Origin: Bradyrhizobium sp. Arg816
GTDB lineage: Bacteria; Pseudomonadota; Alphaproteobacteria; Rhizobiales; Xanthobacteraceae
NCBI RefSeq assembly: GCF_029989365.1
Contig: NZ_JAPRAQ010000007.1
Coordinates: 186,001-250,000 of the forward strand
Direction of reading: 5' to 3'
DNA length: 64,000 bases
Positions 1 through 7,887 of the stretch are shown piece by piece (within the stretch, counting starts at the first letter, position 1; each line of letters opens with the position of its first letter). A program made the position numbers and the translations under genes. The notes below the pieces were generated by a model, which searched no databases, was not told where the DNA came from, and saw only the letters and a list, made by a program, of their open reading frames with translations.

Positions 1-69
1 CAGCGAATTGCAGCCGCCACGTGAGCTCCCTTGGACACCGACCGAGAGCGGGAGATCACAATAATCAGC

Positions 70-453
70 GTGCCATTTATCGAAACCTCAGTCAGATACG
101 CCTCAATGCGCCAGATACACGCAGCCATGGACCATTTCCATCGCGGCGATTTCGAGTGCGCCGCGACCTTGGCCGCCGCTGCCTACGGAATGCTGCCGGC
201 TATCGACAATGCCGCCCTGCCCGCGTCGGAAGCCCGTTCAGCGCGCGTCGAGAGCGTTGGTCACTGGCTCGCGCATGGCACGATCCTCGATCGGACCGGC
301 AATAGTCGGCGGAAAGAGAGTATCGTTATACGAACGGCGGAGGTAGGGATTGCGATCCATGTGGCGATCACGAGGTTTGACATCGTTTTCCCGGACCAGA
401 AAACGCCTCAGATGATCAGCTTCAGGCGCGCGATCAATTCTGCAACAAGCTAG
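70..453 (+). CDS. conserved hypothetical protein, possibly a degraded paralogue
   Basis: No function can be assigned. The open frame runs from an ATG at 31. A GTG at 70, with GGGAGA about 15 nt upstream, gives the N-terminus VPFIETSVRYASMRQIHAAM, which I prefer because it resembles small Bradyrhizobium hypothetical proteins that share a motif like HFHRGDFECAATLAAAA followed by a WL-HGT segment. That resemblance is from memory, not from a search. About 127 residues, no membrane segment or signal peptide. It stands alone, convergent with the BI-1 gene. The middle (residues about 45-75) looks less regular than the ends, so a damaged copy is possible. Confidence 0.5.
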   Translation: MPFIETSVRYASMRQIHAAMDHFHRGDFECAATLAAAAYGMLPAIDNAALPASEARSARVESVGHWLAHGTILDRTGNSRRKESIVIRTAEVGIAIHVAITRFDIVFPDQKTPQMISFRRAINSATS

Positions 454-523
454 AGCACTTGTGACGACGTAGCTGCGCGCCCGAGCACGATGAGAAGGCG
501 CGTCATCTAGGCCGGCTCTCGAA

Positions 524-1246
524 TCAGTTCTGACGCCGCTGGCCGAACAATTGCAGCAGCATCATAAAGAGATTTATGAAGTCGAGGTAGAGCGCCAGCG
601 CCCCCAGCACGGCCTTCTTGCCGGCCAACTCCTCCATGTCCGATTCCAGATACATGGCTTTGATGCGTTGCGTATCGTAGGCGGTAAGTCCCACAAACAG
701 GAACACACCGACGATCGAGATCACGAACTGGACGGTGTCTGACCTGACGAAGATGTTCACTAGTGAGGCGATCACAATGCCGATCAGTCCCATGGACAGA
801 AAGGACCCAAACTTTGAGAGATCGGCACCGGTTGTAAACCCGTAGAAGCTCATTGCGTCATAGGTTGCGGCCGTGATCAAGAAGACGCGCGCAATCGAAC
901 TCCCGGTGAAGACCAGGAAGATGCCGCCCAGCGACAGCCCCATGACGGCGGCGTAGAGCCAGAACAACAGGATCGCGGTGCCGGCGCTGATGCGTTCAAG
1001 CCCGAAGCTTAGAACGAGCACAAAGCCGAGGGGCGCCAGCATGACAATCCAGAGCAGCGGTGTTCCGGCGATCGCCTGATAGAAGCCGGAAGCAGCGGCA
1101 GCATAGGCGACGAGGGCGGTCAACATCAGCCCCGCTGACATATAGCCATAGATGCGTTGCATGTGCTGACGGAGACCGGCTTCGATCCGGGCTTCCGGTG
1201 CCGTGCCAAACGTTGATCGTTGTTCATTGGGGGCATAGCCGCTCAT
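524..1246 (-). CDS. Bax inhibitor-1/YccA family membrane protein
   Basis: A 240-residue integral membrane protein of the BI-1/YccA (UPF0005) family, which acts in the inner membrane; members are linked to calcium/proton leak and to quality control of membrane proteins. After a soluble N-terminus (MSGYAPNEQRSTFG) there are about seven hydrophobic segments. The family signature is visible near the C-terminus as GLTAYDTQRIKAMY, followed by LYLDFINLFMMLLQLFG. The start was set at 1246 because AGGAG lies 8 nt before this ATG; the frame is open further upstream to 1348 but has no family similarity there. The 72-residue gene upstream probably shares its transcript, with a FixK-like box before that gene. 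Confidence 0.9.
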   Translation of the reverse strand: MSGYAPNEQRSTFGTAPEARIEAGLRQHMQRIYGYMSAGLMLTALVAYAAAASGFYQAIAGTPLLWIVMLAPLGFVLVLSFGLERISAGTAILLFWLYAAVMGLSLGGIFLVFTGSSIARVFLITAATYDAMSFYGFTTGADLSKFGSFLSMGLIGIVIASLVNIFVRSDTVQFVISIVGVFLFVGLTAYDTQRIKAMYLESDMEELAGKKAVLGALALYLDFINLFMMLLQLFGQRRQN

Positions 1247-1344
1247 CGCTCGCTCCTGCAAGTTCGTTTCAATGCTGTGGGCGCGATCACGTATGTCGCC
1301 TCGGTCATCTTGCTTCTGACGGTTCCGCTCAGCGGGCGCAGAGG

Positions 1345-1563
1345 TCAAGGTGGGCTGGCTCCTTCCTCTTTCACGCTATGTGCCGCCGTCAGCCAGTTCT
1401 GCCACATCGCCGGATCGACCGGAGAGCCATCGGCCCATTTCAAACCTGCGAGCAAAAATGCGACCTCCTCCTGAGGTTTGTCCATGCGACGCCAGACGGT
1501 CTCCACGAAGATCCTCATCGCATCGTAAGCCTCAATCAGGGTGATTGTGTCGTTAGCCTGCAT
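1345..1563 (-). CDS. small conserved hypothetical protein (72 aa)
   Basis: Function unknown. A 72-residue acidic soluble protein beginning MQANDTITLIEAYDAMRIF. The body, with VWRRMDKPQEEVAFLLAGLKWADGSPVDP split by a predicted turn, looks like a compact helical domain and resembles small rhizobial hypotheticals known to me only from memory. It lies about 100 bp upstream of the BI-1 start and is the first gene after the TTGAC-GTCT-GTCAT box at 1616-1629, so it is likely the leader gene of a two-gene unit. The SD is weak. Confidence 0.6.
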   Translation of the reverse strand: MQANDTITLIEAYDAMRIFVETVWRRMDKPQEEVAFLLAGLKWADGSPVDPAMWQNWLTAAHSVKEEGASPP

Positions 1564-1615
1564 GGTCGTTAGCCCATATGCCCTTCCACCTTATTCGCCA
1601 GAGGCCCGGTTGACG

Positions 1616-1629
1616 TTGACGTCTGTCAT
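1616..1629 (-). promoter_or_regulatory. FixK/FNR-like box upstream of the 72-aa gene and BI-1 gene
   Basis: The sequence TTGACGTCTGTCAT matches the Crp/Fnr-type palindrome TTGA-N6-TCAA except for the last base. Its centre lies 59 bp before the start codon of the 72-aa gene. The same arrangement occurs at 7337-7350 and 14287-14300. Which Crp/Fnr protein binds is not known. Confidence 0.5.
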
Positions 1630-1696
1630 GGCGCAAGCACACGACACACGGACCCCTTGCGCCGATATGATTTGCGCGACACCCTTTGCCTACAAT

Positions 1697-2158
1697 TCAT
1701 GAGGCTGCCGGCGCGGCAGAAGGCGCATGCTGGCGCAACCAGTGGCGCAAGGCCTCGACGCCCACTGCGCCGGCGCGTTGAGCGACGACGTTACCTCTGT
1801 GGAATAGCACCAGGGTCGGAATGCTTTGAATGTGGTAGCGGGCCGACAGCTCCGCTTCCGCCTCGGTGTCAACCTTCAGGAAGCGAAGCTCGGGTTCGAA
1901 CTCGCCGGCGGCGCGCTCGAAGGCCGGCGCCATCGCTTTGCAAGGCCCGCACCATGCCGCCCAAAAATCGACCACAACCGGAATATCGTTGCGCTGGATA
2001 TTAGTGGCGAAGCTGCGGGCGGAAACCGGCATCGGATGTCCCGTAAAGAGGTGCTGTCGACAGTGTCCGCATTTCGCTTGGCGCGCATCCCTCCGGGCCG
2101 GGATGCGGTTAGTGCTCGTGCAATGCGGGCAAACGATGTGGCGGTCCTCATCGCTCAT
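1697..2158 (-). CDS. trxC: thioredoxin TrxC (thioredoxin 2)
   Basis: A cytoplasmic disulfide reductase of the thioredoxin-2 type. The 153 residues hold an N-terminal zinc ribbon, CPHC at about 10-13 and CGHC at about 31-34, which separates TrxC from TrxA. The thioredoxin fold follows with active site WAAWCGPCK at about 67-75 and the cis-proline segment SIPTLVLF. Zinc binding makes TrxC responsive to oxidative stress in known members. It lies 18 bp downstream of the frameshifted aldo/keto reductase on the same strand and is probably cotranscribed with it. Confidence 0.93.
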   Translation of the reverse strand: MSDEDRHIVCPHCTSTNRIPARRDARQAKCGHCRQHLFTGHPMPVSARSFATNIQRNDIPVVVDFWAAWCGPCKAMAPAFERAAGEFEPELRFLKVDTEAEAELSARYHIQSIPTLVLFHRGNVVAQRAGAVGVEALRHWLRQHAPSAAPAAS

Positions 2159-2176
2159 GGCTCAATGTCTCCTGAA

Positions 2177-3027
2177 TCAGTGAGATGCCAGAGGTTGCTT
2201 GCGATCCGGCGGCGGAAAGGTTTCATCGAGTTCGGCCAGATCCTGAGGCGTCAGCCGAACGTCGAGCGCACCGCGGTTCTCGCGCACATGCTCCGGCTTG
2301 CCTGATTGCGGTATCGCACATACGCCATCCTGGCGCAGCACCCAGGCCAGCGCCACTTGTGCCGCTGTCGCGCCGAGACGCGCTGCAATCGCCTTGACCG
2401 TGACGTGATGCAACACACGACCCTGCTCGATCGGCGAATAGGCCATGATCGGCAGGCCGCTGCGCTGGCACAACGGCATGAGATCGAACTCGATGCCGCG
2501 GCGCGCGAGATTGTAGAGCACCTGATCGGTCGCGACGTTTGCACCATTGGGCAAGTCGACGAGTTCCTGTATGTCGGCGAAGTCGAAATTGCTGACGCCC
2601 CAATTTCGGATCTTACCCGCACCCACCAGGGTTTCGAAGGCATCGACGGTCTCTTCCAGCGGAACCGACCCCCGCCAATGCAGCAGATAGAGGTCGATCT
2701 CATCCACCCCAAGCCGAGCCAGACTCCGGTTGCAGGCCGCCATCGTGCCATGCTGCGTGGCGTTCTGAGGCAGCACCTTGCTCACCAGAAAAATCTGATC
2801 ACGCCGTCCCTTGATCGCCTCGCCGACGACACGCTCGGCACCACCGCGGCATACATTTCGGCCGTATCGATCAGGCTCATGCCGAGGTCGATGCCGAGAC
2901 GTAGCGCCTTGATCTCCTCCGTTCGATTCAGCGGATTCTCGGCCATGTGCCAAGTCCCTTGGCCGAGCCGCGGAATATGTTCACCTGAAGGAAGCACGAC
3001 TGTCCGGGTGGTCTCCATCAGAGTCAT
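2177..3027 (-). pseudogene. aldo/keto reductase, frameshifted
   Basis: An NADPH-dependent aldo/keto reductase gene split between two frames. The first part, from MTLMETTRTVVLPSGEHIPR through the catalytic-Asp/Tyr region LIDTAEMYA, reads in one frame. The rest, from GGAERVVGEAIKGRRDQIFL through YLLHWRG, GVSNFDF and IPQSGKPEHVREN, reads in another. A single one-base shift at about 2841-2855, in the GCCGCGGTGGTGCC stretch, joins them into a typical family protein of about 283 residues. Everything else is intact, so this is either a recent mutation or a sequencing error. It sits directly upstream of trxC. Confidence 0.8.
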
Positions 3028-3148
3028 ATGGGGCACTCCCTGGTCTTTCACATTTTAACGCATGACCCTGCCGAGATCGATAAACGAGATCACCGCCAGA
3101 TGAACCCGATATCGGTGTGCGAACTCCGGCAGGATTGGGTGCGACAGG

Positions 3149-3682
3149 CTACAGCAGCAGTTCGAAGATCCGCGAGGCGAGTTCCCAGTGTTTGGTCTGC
3201 GGATTTTTCAAATCCGGCTCGATAATCTTCAATGCGCGTGCGACCGCGACGCCAAGTCCCCCGGCAAGGTCCGGCAGCATTGCTTCGGTCTCGTCGCTAT
3301 AGCTGAATTGCAGCGGCGGCCGATGAGCAAGACGGTCGAGAATCGGCGCCAGCTCTATCGTTTCATCCATTTTCCTGAATTGCTCGATGCATTCCTGCAG
3401 CCCGGCCGTGATCGGGAGATTCCAGGGCTCGATCAGGACGCCGCCGCCAGCTTTGGCGTCGGCCTCGGCGCGCATTAGCAGCCGATAAATCCTGTGATCG
3501 ATGAACTCCTCGTAGCGCTTAAGGTCAGCCTTGTCCAAGTTGAGACCAGCCGCCTCGCGAAATAGTCGCTGGAACTGCCGCACGCCCTCTGGGCGCGGCG
3601 GCGGCGACTTGTCAGGAGGAAGTTGCGCGATCATCAGGCACGTTTGCCATTTTTCGCCGCCAGCCGCATTGACAGGCGTCAT
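3149..3682 (-). CDS. DUF1931 family protein (histone-fold)
   Basis: A 177-residue protein of the DUF1931 family. Members such as the Aquifex protein of known structure adopt a histone-like fold with two fused histone motifs; a role in DNA binding is suspected but unproven. The family core is visible from about residue 47: LNLDKADLKRYEEFIDHR, then RLLMRAEADAKA, EPWNLPITAGLQECIEQF. A second helical half ends with KHWELASRIFELLL. The start may be 3682 (GGA upstream) or an internal ATG at 3634. It stands between the aldo/keto reductase and the CNMP/reductase gene, as its own unit. Confidence 0.8.
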   Translation of the reverse strand: MTPVNAAGGEKWQTCLMIAQLPPDKSPPPRPEGVRQFQRLFREAAGLNLDKADLKRYEEFIDHRIYRLLMRAEADAKAGGGVLIEPWNLPITAGLQECIEQFRKMDETIELAPILDRLAHRPPLQFSYSDETEAMLPDLAGGLGVAVARALKIIEPDLKNPQTKHWELASRIFELLL

Positions 3683-3938
3683 ATGCGCGGAGTCCTTTCG
3701 TCTCGGGCCGCTTAGTGACCGTCAACGCTGCTACGCCATAGACATCGCTCCCTATTGGGATAGCGCGGCGCGGTGCCGTTGCGGCCTCTGCTCGCAGACG
3801 TCTCCAGCTACGACGACGAGATCCACACGATCGGGGATGGCCGGCTACCAGTTCAGCGGCCGGACAGATGCGGGGGAGGCATGACATTGGGAGGCTCTCG
3901 CGAGCGGATAGGCCATCTCGGCTGCCATCTCATCTCTA

Positions 3939-5687
3939 TCACGCCGCGGCGGCCTGCACCGGCTCTTCGCTTCCGCTGGTCCGAGCGGTCTCAAGAAACG
4001 CGTGAATCTGCTGCACAACGGTGGCTCCCTCGCCGATCGCCGCGCCAACGCGCTTGACGGATCCGAAACGAACATCACCCACGGCAAACACACCCGCCAC
4101 GTTCGACTCGAGCGATGGCACGCTCGCGCCGTCAGCCGATAAAAGGTCGTCAGGGGGGATGTTCATGCCTGTTCGCACAAACCCCTTGCTGTCGCGGCTG
4201 ACATTGCAATCTTTCAGCCACTCTGTTGCGGGCTCCGCACCGATGAACACAAAGACGTTGCGGATCGTTTTCTCGACTTCCGCACCGGTCCTGTCACGCC
4301 AGCGGACCCGTTCGAGTTGGCCCTGCTCGTTACCCGACAACCCTACGATCTGCGTGCAGGTGAGTAACTCGATACTCTCTGTCGCCGCGATCCTGTCGAT
4401 CAGATATTGCGACATAGTTTCGGAGAGGCTGGATCCTCGCACAAGCATCCATAACTTCTTGGCAAAGCGGCTTAGAAACACCGCCGCTTGCCCTGCGGAG
4501 TTGCCTCCGCCGACTAGCACCACTTCCTCGTTTCGACATAGACGAGCCTCGATCGGGGAGGCCCAATACCAAACTCCACGCCCTTCGAACTGCTCCAAAT
4601 TCGGTATATTTGGCCTGCGATAGCGCGCTCCACTCGCGATCACCACGCTCAGCGCGGTGATGCTCCGACCGTCGGAGAGCTCGATCGCGAATGGATAGTG
4701 TTCACAACGAAGGTTAGTGACTCTTTCGGGGATGATCATCTCTACGCCGAATTTCTGGGCCTGCACATAGGCACGCCCAGCCAGCGCCTGGCCTGAAATT
4801 CCCGTCGGAAATCCCAGGTAGTTCTCGATGCAGCTGCTGGCACCGGCCTGCCCCCCGAACGCCCGTGCGTCGAAGACGCCGACTGACAAACCCTCGGATG
4901 CCGCATACACGGCAGCCGCAAGTCCTCCTGGGCCAGCACCGACAATTGCTACGTCGTATCGACGCCCTTCGAGATCCGGAGGCACCATCCCCAGGGCCCG
5001 CGCCAAATCGGTCTCACTCGGATTTTTCAGGATTGCCCCGTTCGGACAGACCACCAGCGGCATTTCTTCCGACTTGCAGGGATAGTGCTTCAAGAATACT
5101 TGCGCATCCGGATCCTTGGTGGGGTCGAGCACCTGATGCGGATAGGCGTTGCGCGCCAAAAATTCCAGCAGACGCACCATTCCGGGATGGCCGTCGTGCC
5201 CGATGAGACAAGGGCCGCCGGCGCCGGCCTCGATCAGGAACACTCGTCGCAAAACAAGGGCGCGCATAATGCGCTCGCCGAGTTGAACGTCGGCGATCAG
5301 CAGAGCGCGAAGTCTGGCTGGCAGAAAGACCAGCGATTCAACGGGCTCGATTGCGCGCGCATCAACCAGGGCGGGTCCGCCGGAGAGTTGCGCGACCTCG
5401 GCGACAAATTCGCCAGCACCCAGTTCCACGATTTTCTCCGCCCGTCCAGCTAGATCGCGACCTTCGATGGATACCCGACCGGCAATGATGACGAACATGC
5501 CCGGCGGAGTCTCACTCGTCCGGAACAGATATTGATTTACGGCATAGTGTTGGATCTCGCCGAATCGGCGCATGCGGTCGATCTCGTCCGGCGCGAACTT
5601 GGGAAACATGTGCTCGCGGCGGGACTCAAGCATGCTGTTGCTGCTCGTCTGGAAACCAGCGACAACTGTGTTGGATAGCTCGTCCAT
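3939..5687 (-). CDS. cyclic-nucleotide-binding / thioredoxin-like / FAD-dependent reductase fusion
   Basis: A 582-residue multidomain flavoprotein. Residues about 27-150 form a Crp-type cyclic-nucleotide-binding beta barrel (PPGMFVIIAGRVSIEG; GEFVAEVAQLSGGPALVDA). Residues about 160-235 resemble a thioredoxin/glutaredoxin-like domain ending PLVVCPNGAILKNPS. Residues about 243-560 are a thioredoxin-reductase-like FAD/NAD(P) module: FAD GAGPGGLAAAVYAASEG, NAD(P) GGGNSAGQAAVFLS, and GVFAVGDVR at the end. The redox CxxC of true thioredoxin reductases is replaced by WASPIEA, so it cannot reduce thioredoxin by the usual route. It starts 12 bp after the aldehyde dehydrogenase gene and is likely cotranscribed with it under the box at 7337. 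Confidence 0.85.
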   Translation of the reverse strand: MDELSNTVVAGFQTSSNSMLESRREHMFPKFAPDEIDRMRRFGEIQHYAVNQYLFRTSETPPGMFVIIAGRVSIEGRDLAGRAEKIVELGAGEFVAEVAQLSGGPALVDARAIEPVESLVFLPARLRALLIADVQLGERIMRALVLRRVFLIEAGAGGPCLIGHDGHPGMVRLLEFLARNAYPHQVLDPTKDPDAQVFLKHYPCKSEEMPLVVCPNGAILKNPSETDLARALGMVPPDLEGRRYDVAIVGAGPGGLAAAVYAASEGLSVGVFDARAFGGQAGASSCIENYLGFPTGISGQALAGRAYVQAQKFGVEMIIPERVTNLRCEHYPFAIELSDGRSITALSVVIASGARYRRPNIPNLEQFEGRGVWYWASPIEARLCRNEEVVLVGGGNSAGQAAVFLSRFAKKLWMLVRGSSLSETMSQYLIDRIAATESIELLTCTQIVGLSGNEQGQLERVRWRDRTGAEVEKTIRNVFVFIGAEPATEWLKDCNVSRDSKGFVRTGMNIPPDDLLSADGASVPSLESNVAGVFAVGDVRFGSVKRVGAAIGEGATVVQQIHAFLETARTSGSEEPVQAAAA

Positions 5688-5699
5688 CGTATGCGCCTT

Positions 5700-7280
5700 T
5701 CATGACCACGGCCCCTGCACGGCGGAAGCGCTCCAGGGAAAGCCTCGCGGCGCGTGCTGCGCGGTCAGCCACTGGTCCGTCGTGAAGGCCTCGATCGCCC
5801 AAGAGCCGTTGAAGCGGCCAATGCCGGAATTCTTCTCGCCGCCAAACGGACAGGTCGGCAAGTCGATGACGGGTTGATCATTGACATGGGCCATACCGAC
5901 CTGCATTCGTTCGGCAAAGTGCACGCCCCGGTGCACGTCGCGCGTGAATACGGCGCCGCTTAGTCCAAAACTTGTTTCATTGGCCACAGCCAAGGCTTCT
6001 TCGGCACTGCCGACCCGGAGGATCGGCGCCACCGGGCCGAATATTTCTTCTGCTGCAAGTTCCATCTGGTTAGTGACGTTCACGAAAACATGCGGCGGCA
6101 ACACGAAACCGTCCGGCTCGCCTCCGAGCACCTGTTTGCAGCCGTCGTCGCGGGCGCGGCGAACGCGTGCCACCAGCTTCTGAAGCTGCGAGTTGTTGAT
6201 GATCGGACCAATCACGGTATCGCCATCGCTGGGATTGCCGGCTTTCAATCTCGCCACCCGCTCCGTAAAGCGCTCAACGAACGTGTGATAGACGGGCTCC
6301 TCGACAATGAGACGGTTAATGGCGATGCAGATCTGGCCCTGGTGCAGAAACTTGCCGAACACTGCGGCCTCGACGGCCTGATCCAGATCGGCGTCCGCGA
6401 GCACAACGAAGGGAGCATTGCCACCGAGTTCCAGATCGACGCGCTTGATGATCGGCGCCTTCGCCGCAAGTTCCGCGATCCTGCGGCCGACCGGCGTCGA
6501 GCCGGTAAACGAAATTACTCGTGGAACGGGATGACTGACGAAAGCGTCGCCGATTTCGCTGCCCGTGCCGACAACGACGCTGAGCAGCCCCGCCGGCAGG
6601 CCGGCCTCCTCGAAGATTTTCGCCAACAACAATCCGCCTGTTACGGGCGTATCACTTGCCGGTTTCACCACAACAGCATTTCCTACCGCGAGCGCCGGCG
6701 CGATGGTGCGATTGCTTAGATGGAGCGGCCAGTTCCAAGGACTGATCGCCCCGACCACTCCGACCGGCTTGCGCCGCACCTGATTTTCCTTGCCCGGAAT
6801 GTCGGACGGAATGCAGCGGCTTTCGACCGCATGGGGCACCGAGGTCGCCCACAGCATGACCGTATGGGTTACTTCCCACTCAAGGTTCGCCTTCAGTCGC
6901 GTGCTGCCTGATTCCTTGATCAGCCAGTCGACGATTTCGCCACGGCGCGCTTCCATCACGTCTGCCGCGCGACGAAATACCTGCGCCCGCGCTGCTGGTG
7001 CTGAGAGGGCCCACTCCACCTGAGCCTTGGCACCCGCTGCAAACGCCGCATCAAGATCGTGACGATCGGCCTGCTTGATTTCGAGGAGGTCATCGCCGGT
7101 AAAAGGATTCGTGTCGACCAGCCTCTGCTCTGCCTGGCCATGGCGCCAGTTCCCGGCGATCGGCAGCAGCTCGAACTGATCATAAGGTTGCGGATGTCTC
7201 GTTTGAACTTTGGTGCCATCCGGTACTATGGCTTCTTGTCGATCGGAACTACGGTTGGCACTGCGCGCGACCATGTCCAT
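5700..7280 (-). CDS. NAD(P)-dependent aldehyde dehydrogenase
   Basis: Oxidises an aldehyde to the acid with NAD(P)+; the substrate is not clear, although the sequence resembles the benzaldehyde / aromatic aldehyde subgroup. 526 residues, slightly longer than the usual 480-500 because of an N-terminal extension of about 30 residues. The oxyanion Asn is in PWNWPLHLSNR, the cofactor loop is FTGSTPVGRRIAELAA, the catalytic Glu is in LELGGNAPFVVL and the catalytic Cys in HQGQICIAINR. C-terminal PFGGEKNSGIGRFNG is typical. First gene of a likely two-gene operon with the CNMP/reductase fusion, and preceded by a perfect FixK-like box. Confidence 0.92.
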   Translation of the reverse strand: MDMVARSANRSSDRQEAIVPDGTKVQTRHPQPYDQFELLPIAGNWRHGQAEQRLVDTNPFTGDDLLEIKQADRHDLDAAFAAGAKAQVEWALSAPAARAQVFRRAADVMEARRGEIVDWLIKESGSTRLKANLEWEVTHTVMLWATSVPHAVESRCIPSDIPGKENQVRRKPVGVVGAISPWNWPLHLSNRTIAPALAVGNAVVVKPASDTPVTGGLLLAKIFEEAGLPAGLLSVVVGTGSEIGDAFVSHPVPRVISFTGSTPVGRRIAELAAKAPIIKRVDLELGGNAPFVVLADADLDQAVEAAVFGKFLHQGQICIAINRLIVEEPVYHTFVERFTERVARLKAGNPSDGDTVIGPIINNSQLQKLVARVRRARDDGCKQVLGGEPDGFVLPPHVFVNVTNQMELAAEEIFGPVAPILRVGSAEEALAVANETSFGLSGAVFTRDVHRGVHFAERMQVGMAHVNDQPVIDLPTCPFGGEKNSGIGRFNGSWAIEAFTTDQWLTAQHAPRGFPWSASAVQGPWS

Positions 7281-7336
7281 CTCCTTAGCAAGTTGGCTAT
7301 CGCAGCTGACGATGACGCGTAGAGCGACGCTCCACC

Positions 7337-7350
7337 TTGACAGCCGTCAA
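7337..7350 (-). promoter_or_regulatory. FixK/FNR-like box upstream of aldehyde dehydrogenase
   Basis: TTGACAGCCGTCAA is a perfect TTGAC-N4-GTCAA palindrome, centred 63 bp before the aldehyde dehydrogenase start. This position would fit a class II activator site near -41 with a leader of about 20 nt. The regulator is inferred to be a Crp/Fnr-family protein of the FixK or FNR type. Confidence 0.65.
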
Positions 7351-7442
7351 CGCAAACGCCGGAAAGCATCGTGCAACATCAACTGTTTTTTACGGTTTCC
7401 CACGCGTCCGGGGCCTCTGATCGTGCAGCGCGGTGCGGCGCA

Positions 7443-7751
7443 TCAATAAAATCTTGGGATCGGACCTAGTTGCGGCGTCGGCCTGTCCGACAAGTCAAAG
7501 ATCATTTCGTCAACATAACACCAGCCCCAGCCTTCGGGCGGATCATAAGCTTCGATGATTGGGTGACCGGTTGCATGAAAATGCTTCGTCGCGTGCCGAT
7601 TGGGCGACTGATCACAGCAACCGACATGACCGCAGGTTCGGCAGACGCGCAGGTGCAGCCATGGGTCGCCCAGTTGCAGGCATTCTTCACAACCAAGAGA
7701 ACTGGGGACGACGTCATGAATTTCTGCCAAGTGCCTGCAACGCTGTGCCAT
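7443..7751 (-). CDS. UBP-type zinc finger protein
   Basis: A 102-residue stand-alone UBP-type zinc finger, a fold that in eukaryotic deubiquitinases binds the C-terminus of ubiquitin. Its bacterial role is unknown. Visible ligands are Cys-5 and His-7 (RCRHL), then CEEC, CRTCGHVGCCDQS, and the histidines of NRHATKHFHATGHP; the C-terminal half has GWGWCYVDEMIFDL. It lies 136 bp downstream of clpB on the same strand. A decayed homologue lies on the other side of clpB in opposite orientation (10909-11223). Confidence 0.85.
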   Translation of the reverse strand: MAQRCRHLAEIHDVVPSSLGCEECLQLGDPWLHLRVCRTCGHVGCCDQSPNRHATKHFHATGHPIIEAYDPPEGWGWCYVDEMIFDLSDRPTPQLGPIPRFY

Positions 7752-7887
7752 GTTATCCTGCTCGATATCTGTTTGCTGCGTTCTGTCTGACTTCGATCTC
7801 CGCCCGTTGCAGAGCGAACCGTCCTCGTCCTACCAGGTCTGATACTCTCCCGGCGCAGAACGCTATGCCAGCGTCCAGGCAGGCCGT

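Noticed and set aside
3711..3725. A possible FixK-like site before the DUF1931 gene
   Set aside because: Only the TTGAC half is present (TTGACGGTCACTAA). The second half does not match and the spacing to the start is shorter than in the three good boxes.
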